This document shows positions 28,517 to 37,784 of a stretch of 64,000 bases of DNA, in pieces. Each line of letters starts with the position of its first letter. Positions within the stretch are counted from its first letter, which is position 1. The translations under genes were made by a program, and so were the position numbers. Where the stretch lies: assembly GCF_030462585.1 (NCBI RefSeq), contig NZ_JASMRU010000007.1, forward strand, positions 175,252-239,251, given 5' to 3'. Source of the stretch: Pseudomonas sp. CAN1 (GTDB lineage Bacteria > Pseudomonadota > Gammaproteobacteria > Pseudomonadales > Pseudomonadaceae). A model generated the notes under the pieces. It ran no database searches and had not been told where the DNA came from. It saw only the letters and a program-made list of their open reading frames with translations.

Positions 28517-29546
28517 CGAAAAGACTCTCCAGCGCGACCAGACGCTCGGCGGCGATGCCCTGGTCCAGCAGGTGCCGGCGGATCGAGCTGCCGTAGCGCA
28601 GCGAACAGATGAGGATCGGCAGCGCGGCATGGGCGACCGGGTCGTAGCCTGTGATGCTGAATGCGCCGACCTGCCGGCCGTGCTTTTCCGCCGCGGAATC
28701 CACCAGCGCGCGGATCGGCAGCGCCTCTGCCAGAGGCGCAACGTAGTTGAGGTAGTCGCCGCCGATACCATAGGCAATGAACGGCCCGCCCAGGTACTGC
28801 TGGAAACGCTGCAGCAGGTGCTGGCGGCGTTGCTCCGGCGTCGGCTCCGGGCGGGCGATCACCTGGATCGAGTCGCAATACAGCGGGGACTCGTAGTGCC
28901 CGCGGCTCAGCGCCTGACAGGTGAAGCCGCAGCTGGCCAGCAGGATCGTCAGCGATGCCGGGGTGAACTGATGCAGGTGCTCGGGGTTCAGGTCATTGCT
29001 CAGCCACGGATGCCCGGCGCGATTGGGCACCTCGATCAGCAAGGCGCCGCGCTCCGTCAGCAAACGGCGCCAGGCGAGCAGTTCCGTGGTCAGGTCGGCG
29101 ATGTGTTCCAGCACATGGAACGACAGGATCAGATCGTAGGGCGCGCTCTGTACCTGCGCCGCCGGCTGGCAAAACACCTGGTCCAGGCGGGTCGCGGCGA
29201 GCACGCTGTCCTGGGACAACTCGATGCCGTCATAGGCCACGGCAGCCTGTGCCTTGACCGCCGCACCCAGGCCACCTTCGGCGCAACCGACTTCCAGCAC
29301 ACGTTCGGTGGTCGGCTCGATCAGCGCCAGGACGGCAGCCAGCCGCGCGTCGATCTTGCGGGCAAACCAGGGCGCCTGCTCGTCATTGCGCGCCACCAGG
29401 CCGGCGTAATAGCCGGCACCATCGGCGAGCTCTGCCGCGTCGCGCCAGCGGTGCCCGCAGCGCGGGCAACTGGCATCGCGCGGATGCTCGACCACCGGCT
29501 CGGCGGGCGAAGCGCAGCACGGACAAGTCACGCCCGGCAACGCCAC
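28506..29546 (-). CDS. Zinc-ribbon SAM methyltransferase with C-terminal Rossmann-like domain
   Basis: This is a 346-residue protein. The N-terminal zinc ribbon has four cysteines (CPCC, CPRC, about residues 8-30). The SAM domain contains VLEVGCAEGG and LSFHVLEHIADL. The C-terminal part (about 245-340) resembles the extra domain of sugar C-methyltransferases (FIAYGIGGDYLNYV, then a VDSAAEK-type strand). It could therefore methylate a nucleotide sugar, perhaps the CDP-deoxyhexose made by the genes just upstream. It starts with GTG, three bases after the ThDP-enzyme stop. Confidence 0.75.
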   Translation of the reverse strand: MALPGVTCPCCASPAEPVVEHPRDASCPRCGHRWRDAAELADGAGYYAGLVARNDEQAPWFARKIDARLAAVLALIEPTTERVLEVGCAEGGLGAAVKAQAAVAYDGIELSQDSVLAATRLDQVFCQPAAQVQSAPYDLILSFHVLEHIADLTTELLAWRRLLTERGALLIEVPNRAGHPWLSNDLNPEHLHQFTPASLTILLASCGFTCQALSRGHYESPLYCDSIQVIARPEPTPEQRRQHLLQRFQQYLGGPFIAYGIGGDYLNYVAPLAEALPIRALVDSAAEKHGRQVGAFSITGYDPVAHAALPILICSLRYGSSIRRHLLDQGIAAERLVALESLFDAL

Positions 29547-29549
29547 CCC

Positions 29550-31373
29550 TCAGCCGCCCCGCGCCTTGCGCGATACCGGGCTGAGGTGGCCGTTCATTTC
29601 GCGCTCCAGCACTTCCAGCGGCAGCAGCGGGCTCATGTCCTCCAGCGGCATCGAGGTCATCGAGCCGTCGGGCTGCGGCACGGCGGCGACTTTCGGGCTC
29701 AGCGCCTCGTCGCTCATCAGCATCACCTCGACGATCATCGGGCGCGGCTGGCTGACCGCTTCGACCAGGCCCTCGGCCAGCTCGGCGGCATCGCGGATGC
29801 GCTTGAACGGCAGGTGGTAGGCCCGCGCCAGCTCTTCCAGGTCGGGCATCCACAGCCCGGCTTCCGGACCGGTGCCGACGTAGCGCGCTTCGAAGTAGTT
29901 GCGCTGGGTGTTGCGGATCGAGGCGTAGCCGCCGTTGTTCATCACCACCAGGCAGATCGGCAGGTTGAAGCCGCGCAGCGTGGCCAGCTCCTGCAGGTTC
30001 AGCTGCAGGCTGCCGTCGCTCTCCACCGCCACCATCGGCTTGCGGCCGTTGGCGAAGCAGGCGCCGATGGCCGCCGGCAGGCCGTAGCCCATGGCGCCCA
30101 GGCCGGAGGTGAGGAACACGCGCTGGCCGGGGCGGTTGCGGAACACGGTGTAGAACACTTCCACCGCGAGGCCCGAGCTACCGGTGCTGACCAGGGTGTC
30201 GGCAGGCACCGCATCGGACAGCGCATCGGCAAACTGGAAGTGGCTGATCGCGCCGCTGGCCGGGAACGGCTGGCCGTCATTGACGCCGTAGCGGGCCTTC
30301 CAGTCGGCGCAGCGTTCCAGCCATTGCGGGCGACGGAACTCGGCCCCTGCGGTGGCGCCGGCCAGGGCGGTGATGAAGGCATCGGCGCTGCTGGTCACGG
30401 CCACGTCGATGGGCATGTCCAGCTTGGCGATCTCATTGGCGTCGACGTCGACCACCACCTTGCGCGCGCCACGGGCAAAGTCCCGCGGGGCGTAGGCGGT
30501 GATGATGTTGTCCAGGCGGCTGCCGATGGCGATCAGCAGGTCGGCGTTCTGGATCGCGAAGTTCGGTGCACGCAGCGCCACTACACCAGGGCGGCCGACG
30601 TACAGCGGGTGTTCGTAGGGCAGCAGGTCCAGAGCGTTCCAGGTGGTCACCACCGGTACGCCAAGGGCTTCCACCAGCTCGCGGAAGGCATTGGCCGCGC
30701 CGCTCAGGCGCACGCCATGGCCGGCGAGGATCAGCGGACGCTGCGCACCTTCGAGCAGTGCGCGGACCTGTTCGAGCAGCGCGGTATCGATGGCGGCGAC
30801 AGGCTGCGCGTCATTGCTCCAGCCCTCCAGGCTGTTCGGGTCGATGGGCGCGCCCTGGACATCCAGCGGCACGTCGATCCACACCGGGCCGGCACGGCCG
30901 TCACGGGCGATGAAGGCGGCGCGTTCGAGTTCGCGGCGAATATCTTCGGGGCGCTCGACGGTCACCGCGTACTTGGTGATCGGCTTGACCACGCTGACGA
31001 TGTCGACTTCCTGCACGCCCTTCTGCCGCAGCGGCGCGCCGCGCAGCAGGTCGGCACGCTTGACCTGGCCGGAGACCAGCAGCAGCGGCACCGACTCGAT
31101 CCAGGCGCCGGCCACGGCGGTTACCGCGTTGGTCGCGCCGGGGCCGGTGGTGACCATGGCCACGCCGAGGTTCTCGTTGATCCGGCAGTAGGCTTCGGCG
31201 GCGATCGCCGCGGCCTGTTCGTGGTGGCAGGCGACAACCTCCAGCTGCGGGTGCTTGCCCACCGCGTCGTTGAGGTGCATGGCGCCGCCGCCGGGCAGCA
31301 GGAACACATGCCCGACGCCCTGTCCGGCGATGAAGTCGGCGATGTAGTCGGCAACACGATAGGGGGTCGGCAC
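29550..31373 (-). CDS. ThDP-dependent enzyme, acetolactate-synthase/YerE-like
   Basis: This is a 607-residue ThDP enzyme with PYR, central and PP domains. The activating glutamate is E52 in CHHEQAA. The diphosphate/magnesium site is ESDGSLQLN in the C-terminal domain. It has the acetohydroxyacid-synthase layout but sits in a CDP-deoxysugar cluster. In Yersinia, YerE of this family decarboxylates pyruvate and adds a two-carbon unit to C4 of CDP-4-keto-3,6-dideoxyglucose, the product expected from RfbF-G-H. I infer a similar branching reaction. It starts with GTG, one base after the upstream stop. Confidence 0.75.
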   Translation of the reverse strand: MPTPYRVADYIADFIAGQGVGHVFLLPGGGAMHLNDAVGKHPQLEVVACHHEQAAAIAAEAYCRINENLGVAMVTTGPGATNAVTAVAGAWIESVPLLLVSGQVKRADLLRGAPLRQKGVQEVDIVSVVKPITKYAVTVERPEDIRRELERAAFIARDGRAGPVWIDVPLDVQGAPIDPNSLEGWSNDAQPVAAIDTALLEQVRALLEGAQRPLILAGHGVRLSGAANAFRELVEALGVPVVTTWNALDLLPYEHPLYVGRPGVVALRAPNFAIQNADLLIAIGSRLDNIITAYAPRDFARGARKVVVDVDANEIAKLDMPIDVAVTSSADAFITALAGATAGAEFRRPQWLERCADWKARYGVNDGQPFPASGAISHFQFADALSDAVPADTLVSTGSSGLAVEVFYTVFRNRPGQRVFLTSGLGAMGYGLPAAIGACFANGRKPMVAVESDGSLQLNLQELATLRGFNLPICLVVMNNGGYASIRNTQRNYFEARYVGTGPEAGLWMPDLEELARAYHLPFKRIRDAAELAEGLVEAVSQPRPMIVEVMLMSDEALSPKVAAVPQPDGSMTSMPLEDMSPLLPLEVLEREMNGHLSPVSRKARGG

Positions 31374-31374
31374 G

Positions 31375-32907
31375 TCAGTCCATCCAGTAGCTCAAGAGGG
31401 TTTTACGGTCCCGATTGGCGTTGATCGCCTCGTCGGTATAGAACGAATCGTTGCTGAAGTGAGTCGAGGACAGCTCCTCGATGATCGCCCCGTTGGCACT
31501 GCTGAAGGCGTGCCGCACGCCCGGCTCGACGGTGACCACGTCACCCGGCCGACAGACGCGCTCGACGCCGTCCAGGCGCAGCACCAGCTCGCCGTGCAGC
31601 ACGTGGAAGGTCTCTTCCTTGCGCTGGTGGTACTGCTCCGGGTGTTCCTGGCCGGGCAGCAGCATCAGCAGCTTCTTGCAGTAGCCACGGTTGACCACGG
31701 TGAGCATGGTCAGGCCGATCTCGTCGAAGCGATCCAGGCCGTAGTGGTGGGAAATCTCCAGGTCGACGCGACCGGGTACCACCACGTGGCTGTCGCGCAG
31801 TTGCGCGCGGACCTGCTGGACGATTTCCCAGACCTTGTCGCGCACATCGCGGCGGGTCGCGTTGGCCGGTGCCAGCGCAGCATCCACCGGGATGTCCGCC
31901 TGGGCGGTGAAGGTGGCGTACTTGCTCCAGTCGTTGGCGGTGAACTGCTCGTCCTGCGGCGGGAAGGCGAAGTACACGTCTTCGGCGTGCACCACTTCGC
32001 CGGCACGGATCGGCCGCTTGGCGAACACTCCACGGCGCAGCGAACGCAGGCTGGCGCGCTCGGACTCGTTGACCGGCAGGCGCTGTTCGCCTTCGCCGCA
32101 CAGCAGCAAGGCGTACTGCGCGGCTTCGAGCCAGCGGCGAACCTGCTCGGGGCTGGCCGAGTAGGCATTGATCGGGTAATCCGCGGTGGGCAGGCCGACG
32201 TGCTTCTCGAAGATGCGCGCGCCCTTGGCCAGGGCGATCTTGACGATGTCGGTGTTGTCCGGGTTCTCGTGGGTCGAGAAGCCGACGCGCACGCCGGGGT
32301 AGCGGCGGCGCAGGAAGTCCACCTGCGACAGGTGCATGTGGGCATCGGGCGTGGGGTATTCGCCCACGCAATGCAGGATGGCGAAATCCTTCTCGCGGTG
32401 GGTGAGGAAGCTCACCAGGCGATCGAGTTCTTCCAGAGTCGAACCGGCGGTGGAGACGATCAGCGGGCGCGCGGTCTGCACCACGCGTTCGAGCAGCGGC
32501 CAGTCGCTCATCGAGCAGCTGGCGACCTTGATCGCATCCAGGCCCTGCTCCTCGATCACCGCGACAGAGGCTTCGTCGAACGGCGTCGACAGGCAGTGGA
32601 AACCGTTGGCGCGGATTTCCGCCACCAGGGTGTCGAACTGCTCGCGGGACAACCGCGTTTCGCTGAAGCGCTTGATGTACTTGATGTCGTCGCGACCCTG
32701 CATGGACGGATGGATGAAGCTGTCCAGGTCGCGGTATTGCAGCTTGAAGGCGAAGCGATAGGGGAAGTCGCGGCAGACCTCGGCGAAGGCGCGGATCAGC
32801 GCGATGCCGTGGGCCACGTCGCCCATGTGGTTGTTGGCCATCTCGAGGATGAACAGCGGGCGGTCGAACAGTTCGCTGGCTGCTGGTGCGGTATTGGCAG
32901 TGCTCAT
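31375..32907 (-). CDS. NeuB-family synthase fused to SAF and cupin domains
   Basis: This is a 510-residue protein. The N-terminal NeuB/sialic-acid-synthase barrel spans about 17-290 ([43 protein letters not shown]). An antifreeze-like SAF segment spans about 305-365 ([13 protein letters not shown]). The C-terminal cupin spans about 420-500 ([18 protein letters not shown]). NeuB enzymes condense PEP with an amino sugar to form nonulosonic acids. No CMP-sugar synthetase or UDP-sugar precursor genes lie nearby, so the substrate is unclear. The ATG at 32907 has GAGGAG and overlaps rfbH by four bases. Confidence 0.8.
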   Translation of the reverse strand: MSTANTAPAASELFDRPLFILEMANNHMGDVAHGIALIRAFAEVCRDFPYRFAFKLQYRDLDSFIHPSMQGRDDIKYIKRFSETRLSREQFDTLVAEIRANGFHCLSTPFDEASVAVIEEQGLDAIKVASCSMSDWPLLERVVQTARPLIVSTAGSTLEELDRLVSFLTHREKDFAILHCVGEYPTPDAHMHLSQVDFLRRRYPGVRVGFSTHENPDNTDIVKIALAKGARIFEKHVGLPTADYPINAYSASPEQVRRWLEAAQYALLLCGEGEQRLPVNESERASLRSLRRGVFAKRPIRAGEVVHAEDVYFAFPPQDEQFTANDWSKYATFTAQADIPVDAALAPANATRRDVRDKVWEIVQQVRAQLRDSHVVVPGRVDLEISHHYGLDRFDEIGLTMLTVVNRGYCKKLLMLLPGQEHPEQYHQRKEETFHVLHGELVLRLDGVERVCRPGDVVTVEPGVRHAFSSANGAIIEELSSTHFSNDSFYTDEAINANRDRKTLLSYWMD

Positions 32908-34232
32908 CGGTGGGCTCCTCGGCCGAACCAGGCCTCGATGCGGCGTGCGACGTGTTCCAGGTGCTCTTCGCCGAGCCCCGGCCACACGCCCACCCAGAAG
33001 GTGTCTCGCATTATCCGGTCGGTCACCGGCAGATCGCCGACGACCCGGTAGTTCTGGCCCTGCATGTAGGGCTGGCGCGTCAGGTTGCCGGCGAACAGCA
33101 GGCGCGTGCCAACCCGATCAGCGTCCAGGTGACGCAGCAGTTCGACACGGGCGTGGGCCTGGCCGTCACGCAGGGTCAGCGGGAAGCCGAACCAGGATGG
33201 GTCGCTGTTGGGCGTCGCCTCGGGCAGCACCAGCACGTCCTCGCAGCTGCGCAGACGTTCCTTGAGCCAGGTGAAGTTCTGCCGGCGCGCAGCGATGAAG
33301 CCCTCGACCCGGTCCATCTGCGCCAACGCGCAGGCGGCCTGCATGTCGGTGATCTTCAGGTTGTAGCCCAGGTGCGAGTAGATGTACTTGTGATCGTAGC
33401 CGGCCGGCAGGTCGCCCAGTTGCCAGTCGAAGCGCTTGCCGCAGGTGTTGTCCTGGCCCGGCGGGCAGTAGCAGTCGCGGCCCCAGTCACGGAAGGATTC
33501 GATGATCCGCGCAAGCTTCGGGCTCTGGGTGAACACCGCCCCGCCCTCGCCCATGGTGATGTGGTGCGCCGGGTAGAAGCTCAGGGTGCCGATGTCGCCG
33601 AAGCTGCCGACCAGCTTGCCGTCGTAGGTCGAGCCCAGGGCGTCACAGCAGTCCTCGATCAGCCACAGGCCGTACTTGTCGCACAGCGCGCGCACGGTGG
33701 CGAGGTCGAACGGGTTGCCCAGCGTGTGGGCGAGCATGATGGCCTTGGTCTTTGGCCCGATGGCCGCTTCGATCAGCGCCGGGTCGATGTTGTAGGTGCC
33801 CATCTGCACGTCGACGAACACCGGCACCGCACCGAACTGCAGGATCGGGTTGACCGTGGTCGGGAAGCCGGCGGCCACGCCGATCACTTCGTCGCCCGGA
33901 CGGATCGCGCGGTCGCCCAGGCGTGGCGAAGTCAGCGCGGAAAACGCCAGGAGGTTGGCCGAGGAGCCGGAGTTGGTGGTCAGCACGCAGCGCTGGCCGA
34001 GGAACTTCGACAGGCGCCGCTCGAACTGTTCGTTGAAGCGGCCGGTGGTCAGCCAGCCATCGAGCACGGCTTCGGTCATCTGCTGCAGCTCACCGCTACC
34101 GATCACCTTGCCGGACGGCGGCACGCTGCTCTGCCCGGGGACGAACACGCGCGGCGCGAACTCCAGCTCGGCATAACGGGCCACCAGTTCGGAAATCTGT
34201 TGGCGCAGGGCCTGCGCCGTTTCTGTAGTCAT
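32904..34232 (-). CDS. rfbH: CDP-4-keto-6-deoxyglucose 3-dehydrase (E1)
   Basis: This 442-residue PMP/[2Fe-2S] enzyme removes the C3 hydroxyl of CDP-4-keto-6-deoxyglucose. In the aspartate-aminotransferase fold the usual lysine is replaced by histidine in [14 protein letters not shown], the E1 hallmark. The iron-sulfur motif C-X57-C-X-C-X7-C is complete (EDCC... to RDCYC...NTC). It overlaps rfbG by four bases. E1 needs a flavin/iron-sulfur reductase (E3) to finish the reaction, and none is encoded in the window. The ATG at 34232 is preferred to upstream frame extension. Confidence 0.93.
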   Translation of the reverse strand: MTTETAQALRQQISELVARYAELEFAPRVFVPGQSSVPPSGKVIGSGELQQMTEAVLDGWLTTGRFNEQFERRLSKFLGQRCVLTTNSGSSANLLAFSALTSPRLGDRAIRPGDEVIGVAAGFPTTVNPILQFGAVPVFVDVQMGTYNIDPALIEAAIGPKTKAIMLAHTLGNPFDLATVRALCDKYGLWLIEDCCDALGSTYDGKLVGSFGDIGTLSFYPAHHITMGEGGAVFTQSPKLARIIESFRDWGRDCYCPPGQDNTCGKRFDWQLGDLPAGYDHKYIYSHLGYNLKITDMQAACALAQMDRVEGFIAARRQNFTWLKERLRSCEDVLVLPEATPNSDPSWFGFPLTLRDGQAHARVELLRHLDADRVGTRLLFAGNLTRQPYMQGQNYRVVGDLPVTDRIMRDTFWVGVWPGLGEEHLEHVARRIEAWFGRGAHR

Positions 34233-35302
34233 AGAGCTTCGCTTGAATACCGCTCGATCTGTTGAAGGGTGAAGGCACGCATGTCCTGGCCAGCCTGCCA
34301 GGCACGCTGCCAGTCCACCGTGTGGGCCAGCGCCTGTTCCAGGCTCCAGCGCGGCTGCCAGCCCAGGCGCTTGCGCGCCTGCGAGGAATCCAGCGCCAGC
34401 ATGCCGGCCTCGTGTACCTGGCCGGCCGACTCGACGCGCCAACGGCTCGGTTCGGGCCACAGGCTGGCCAGGCTCGACACCACATTCTGCACGCTGACCA
34501 CGCTATCGGGGCCCGGCCCGAAGTTCCAGGCGCCGCCAAATTCCTGACTGTTTCCCAGCAGGCCCTGGGTCAGTTGCAAATAGCCGGCCAACGGCTCCAG
34601 CACATGCTGCCAGGGCCGGGTCGCCTGCGGATAACGCAGCACCACTTCCTCCCCGGCAGCCCAGGCGCGGAAGACGTCGGGCAGCAGGCGGTCGGTGGAG
34701 AAGTCGCCGCCGCCGATCACGTTGCCGGCGCGGGCGCTGGCCAGGCCGACTCCGGCTTCTTCGAGGAAGGCACGGCGGTAGCTGGCGCAGACCAGCTCGG
34801 CGCAGGCCTTGCTGGCGCTGTAGGGGTCGTGGCCGCCGAGCGGGTCGTTCTCCCGGTAGGGCCACAACCACTCGCGGTTCTCGTAGCACTTGTCGGTGGT
34901 CACCACCAGCACGGCACGGACCGATGGCGCCTGGCGCACCGCCTCCAGCAGGTTGACGGTGCCCATCACGTTGGTCGCGTAGGTATCGGCGGGGTTGCGG
35001 TAGGACTCGCGCACCAGCGGCTGCGCTGCAAGATGCAGGACGACTTCAGGTGCGAATCCCCGGACTGCCGCCGCCAGTTGCCCGGCTTCACGGATATCGG
35101 CGAATTCGCCGGCGATCACCTCGTCCAGTCGCGCGGCCTGCCACAGGGTCGGCCCATCTGGCGGCGCCAGCGAATAACCGCGCACTTCGGCGCCCAGCTC
35201 GCGCAGCCACAGCGCCAGCCATCCTCCCTTGAAACCACTGTGCCCGGTGAGCAGTACGCGGCGCCCACGCCAGGCTTGCGGGTTCAGCGCCACAGGTGCC
35301 AC
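34229..35302 (-). CDS. rfbG: CDP-glucose 4,6-dehydratase
   Basis: This 357-residue extended SDR converts CDP-glucose to CDP-4-keto-6-deoxyglucose. The NAD motif is [17 protein letters not shown], with [13 protein letters not shown], the TTDKCYEN active-site segment and the YSASK catalytic pair. These are characteristic of RfbG/DdhB rather than dTDP enzymes. The GTG start at 35302 has GAGG upstream and overlaps rfbF by 19 bases. It supplies the RfbH substrate. Confidence 0.95.
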   Translation of the reverse strand: MAPVALNPQAWRGRRVLLTGHSGFKGGWLALWLRELGAEVRGYSLAPPDGPTLWQAARLDEVIAGEFADIREAGQLAAAVRGFAPEVVLHLAAQPLVRESYRNPADTYATNVMGTVNLLEAVRQAPSVRAVLVVTTDKCYENREWLWPYRENDPLGGHDPYSASKACAELVCASYRRAFLEEAGVGLASARAGNVIGGGDFSTDRLLPDVFRAWAAGEEVVLRYPQATRPWQHVLEPLAGYLQLTQGLLGNSQEFGGAWNFGPGPDSVVSVQNVVSSLASLWPEPSRWRVESAGQVHEAGMLALDSSQARKRLGWQPRWSLEQALAHTVDWQRAWQAGQDMRAFTLQQIERYSSEAL

Positions 35303-36054
35303 TCCGCCTCGCCGCTGCGCCAGCGATCTTCCAGCAGCGTGCGGTCGCGCAGGGTGTCCATCGGCTGCCAGAAGCCGTCGTGGGTGTAGCTCATCATCTG
35401 CCCGTCGCGCGCCAGGTTGCGCATGGGCTCCAGTTCCCAGGAGATCGCATCGTTGTGGATGTAGTCGATCACCGAAGGTTCGAGGACGAAGAAGCCGCCG
35501 TTGATCCAGCCGCCATCGCCCTGGGGTTTTTCCTGGAAGCCGGCGACGCGGTCGCCGTCCAGTTCCAGCGCGCCGTAGCGACCCGGTGGCTGCACCGCGG
35601 TGACGGTGGCCAGGCGGCCGTGCTGGCGGTGATAGGCGACCAGCGCGCCGATATCGATATCGGCCACGCCGTCGCCATAGGTGAAGCAGAAGGGTTCGTC
35701 ATCCAGGTAGTCGCGCACCCGCCGCAGGCGCCCGCCGGTGCCGGAGTCCTCGCCGGTATCGACCAGGGTCACGCGCCAGGGTTCGGCGTGGCGTTCATGG
35801 ATGTGCATGCGGTTCTCGGCCATGTCGAAGGTGACGTCCGAGGAGTGCAGGAAGTAGTTGGCGAAGTACTCCTTGATGACGTAGCCCTTGTAGCCCAGGC
35901 AGATCACGAAATCGTTGATCCCGTAGTGGGAGTAGATCTTCATGATGTGCCAGATGATCGGCTTGCCGCCGATTTCGATCATCGGCTTGGGCTTGAGATG
36001 GGACTCTTCACTGATCCGAGTCCCCAGGCCACCGGCCAGGATTACCGCCTTCAC
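35284..36054 (-). CDS. rfbF: Glucose-1-phosphate cytidylyltransferase
   Basis: This 256-residue enzyme makes CDP-glucose from CTP and glucose-1-phosphate. The N-terminal nucleotidyltransferase motif is [16 protein letters not shown], followed by [14 protein letters not shown] choose the GTG at 36054, which has GGAGG five bases upstream and gives the normal family length; a longer frame starts at 36066. It is the first gene of the island and begins the CDP-3,6-dideoxyhexose route completed by rfbG and rfbH. I could not identify a convincing promoter; a TACTAT -10-like hexamer lies upstream but lacks a good -35. Confidence 0.95.
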   Translation of the reverse strand: MKAVILAGGLGTRISEESHLKPKPMIEIGGKPIIWHIMKIYSHYGINDFVICLGYKGYVIKEYFANYFLHSSDVTFDMAENRMHIHERHAEPWRVTLVDTGEDSGTGGRLRRVRDYLDDEPFCFTYGDGVADIDIGALVAYHRQHGRLATVTAVQPPGRYGALELDGDRVAGFQEKPQGDGGWINGGFFVLEPSVIDYIHNDAISWELEPMRNLARDGQMMSYTHDGFWQPMDTLRDRTLLEDRWRSGEAEWHLWR

Positions 36055-36137
36055 GAGCACCTCCACATGCGAGCACGGGCCTGCGCCCGTTTCAGGGGGG
36101 CATAGTAGCTCATGCCCAAAATGCCATCACCCTCAAA

Positions 36138-36197
36138 GCCTTGTTGCATCAAGGCCTGTTGAATCAAAGCCAGTTGAATCAGAGCTTGTTGAACAGG
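36138..36197. repeat. Four imperfect 15-base tandem repeats across the flgL stop
   Basis: Four units of a 15-base sequence (type AGCCAGTTGAATCAG) run from the last codons of flgL into the gap before rfbF. The unit keeps the reading frame, so three TGA codons follow one another in frame in the minus-strand sense. Confidence 0.75.
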
Positions 36198-37774
36198 CTC
36201 AGCTGGCTGATCCGCGCGAAGGCGGCCTGGGCCGCTTCGAGCATGGTCTGCTGCAACACCAGCTGCGAGGTCGCGGCGGCCATGTCGGTGTCGCGGATCG
36301 ACGACTGGGTGGTGGTGTTGGTCAGCGCCAGGCTCTGGTTTTCCTGGTTGATCACATCGATGGTGTTGAGCCGCGCACCGACGGACGACTGGGTCGAGAG
36401 CACCTGGTCGCTGGCCTTGTCCAGGTTGGTGATGGCGCTGGCCACCAGGTTGCGGATGTTCAGCTGCGCCTGCGGGTCGCCGGCGGTGGAAGTATCCAGC
36501 GCCTTGCGCAGGTCACCGAGGGTGTTGAGGATGTTCTGCCGCTCCGGCGAGTTGGCGGTAACGCCGAACTGGTCGCCGGCCGCCGGCGCTGCGCTGATGG
36601 TCATGTCCACGCCGGCCACGGTGACGGTCTGCGGGAAGGTGGCGCCCAGCGTGCCGGTGGAAAGCGGCGTCGAGCCCTGGCTGGTGGGCAGCGCGTAGAC
36701 CTCGAAGTCGGTGGCGCTGGTGAACTTGAGCTGCACACCGCTGCTGGGGAACTGCGTGGTGTAGGCGGTGCTGTTGCTCACCGAGGCCGAGGTGATCTGC
36801 GCGGTCGAGGTGTTGGTGGCGCTGCGCTTGACCGACAGGGCGTCCTGGGCGGTGCCGAAGCTGAAGCTGTAGCCGCTGACCAGGCTGTCCATGGTGCTGG
36901 CGTCGTCGCTGGAAGGCAGCGAAACGTCGAGCTGGAACTGCGAGCCACGGAAGTTGATGGCGTTGCTGTCGGCGGAGGTCGCGTCATAGGTGCCGTTGGT
37001 GTTGGCATCGCTGGTGACGTCGTTGCCGTCCTTGTCGAGGATCTGGTATTGCGTGCCGCTGAGCACCTTCAGGGTGTACGGCGCGCCATCGCGGAAGCTG
37101 GCGTTGTAGGTGCTGTCGCTGGTTACCGTGCCCTGGGAGAGGAACACGCGCTGCACGCCATCGGTGCTCGGGTTGCTGGTCACCGAGCTGATGGTGCGGC
37201 TGGCGTTGGCGGCCATCTCGAAGATGCTCCAGCCGTTGTCGTTGGTCGACAGGTTCAGGTTGTCGGAGATCTGCAGCTTGAGGGTGCTCTGGTCGCCCTG
37301 GTAGCTGTAGCTGCCGTCGGCGTTCTGCACGAACGGCTGCACGGTGCTCTTGCCGCCGGAGAACAGGTAGTTGCCGCTGGCGTCCTTGCTGTTCATCAGG
37401 GTCAGCAACTGCTTCTGGATCTCGCCCAGCTCATCGCTCACCGCGCCGCGGTCATCGTCGGTCAGCGAGCCGTCGCCGGCGCGCAGCACCAGTTCGCGGG
37501 CGCGCTGCAGGGCGGTGTTGATCGAGTCGAGGACGCTCTGTTCCTGGTTCAGGCTGTTGGTGGCGCTGGTCATGTTGCCGCTGTACTGGGTCAGCAGCGA
37601 CTGCTGCTGTTCCAGCTGCAACAGGCGCGCGGCGCCGACCGGGTCGTCGGCGGGCGTCTGGATGCGCGAGCCGCTGGAGATCTGCTCCTGCAGCTTGGCG
37701 AGGCTGGAATAGCCGCGGTTGTAGTTGTCGATGTTGGAATTGAAGATCTGCGGGGTGGAAATTCGCACAACCAT
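36179..37774 (-). CDS. flgL: Hook-filament junction protein FlgL (HAP3)
   Basis: FlgL (531 aa) joins hook to filament together with FlgK. The N-terminal D0/D1 helices begin MVVRISTPQIFNSNIDNYN and include SSGSRIQTPADDPVGAARLL, and the flagellin-like C-terminus ends ISQLSLFNKL. It seems longer than P. aeruginosa FlgL because of a large central domain. GAGGAGG precedes the ATG. It is the last gene of the flgF-L unit, and the glycan island starts 124 bases later. Confidence 0.96.
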   Translation of the reverse strand: MVVRISTPQIFNSNIDNYNRGYSSLAKLQEQISSGSRIQTPADDPVGAARLLQLEQQQSLLTQYSGNMTSATNSLNQEQSVLDSINTALQRARELVLRAGDGSLTDDDRGAVSDELGEIQKQLLTLMNSKDASGNYLFSGGKSTVQPFVQNADGSYSYQGDQSTLKLQISDNLNLSTNDNGWSIFEMAANASRTISSVTSNPSTDGVQRVFLSQGTVTSDSTYNASFRDGAPYTLKVLSGTQYQILDKDGNDVTSDANTNGTYDATSADSNAINFRGSQFQLDVSLPSSDDASTMDSLVSGYSFSFGTAQDALSVKRSATNTSTAQITSASVSNSTAYTTQFPSSGVQLKFTSATDFEVYALPTSQGSTPLSTGTLGATFPQTVTVAGVDMTISAAPAAGDQFGVTANSPERQNILNTLGDLRKALDTSTAGDPQAQLNIRNLVASAITNLDKASDQVLSTQSSVGARLNTIDVINQENQSLALTNTTTQSSIRDTDMAAATSQLVLQQTMLEAAQAAFARISQLSLFNKL

Positions 37775-37784
37775 TTCAGCCTCC

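Noticed and set aside
29550..31373. Biosynthetic acetolactate synthase (branched-chain amino acids)
   Set aside because: No regulatory subunit or ilv genes nearby, and it is coupled to CDP-deoxysugar genes.
28347..31424. Plus-strand open frame of 1025 codons
   Set aside because: Antisense to the kinase, methyltransferase and ThDP genes, all of which have intact motifs; low-complexity His/Gln/Arg composition.
31375..32907. Pseudaminic or legionaminic acid pathway
   Set aside because: Only the NeuB-type step is present; no PseB/PseC/LegB/LegC or CMP-sugar synthetase genes are in the window.
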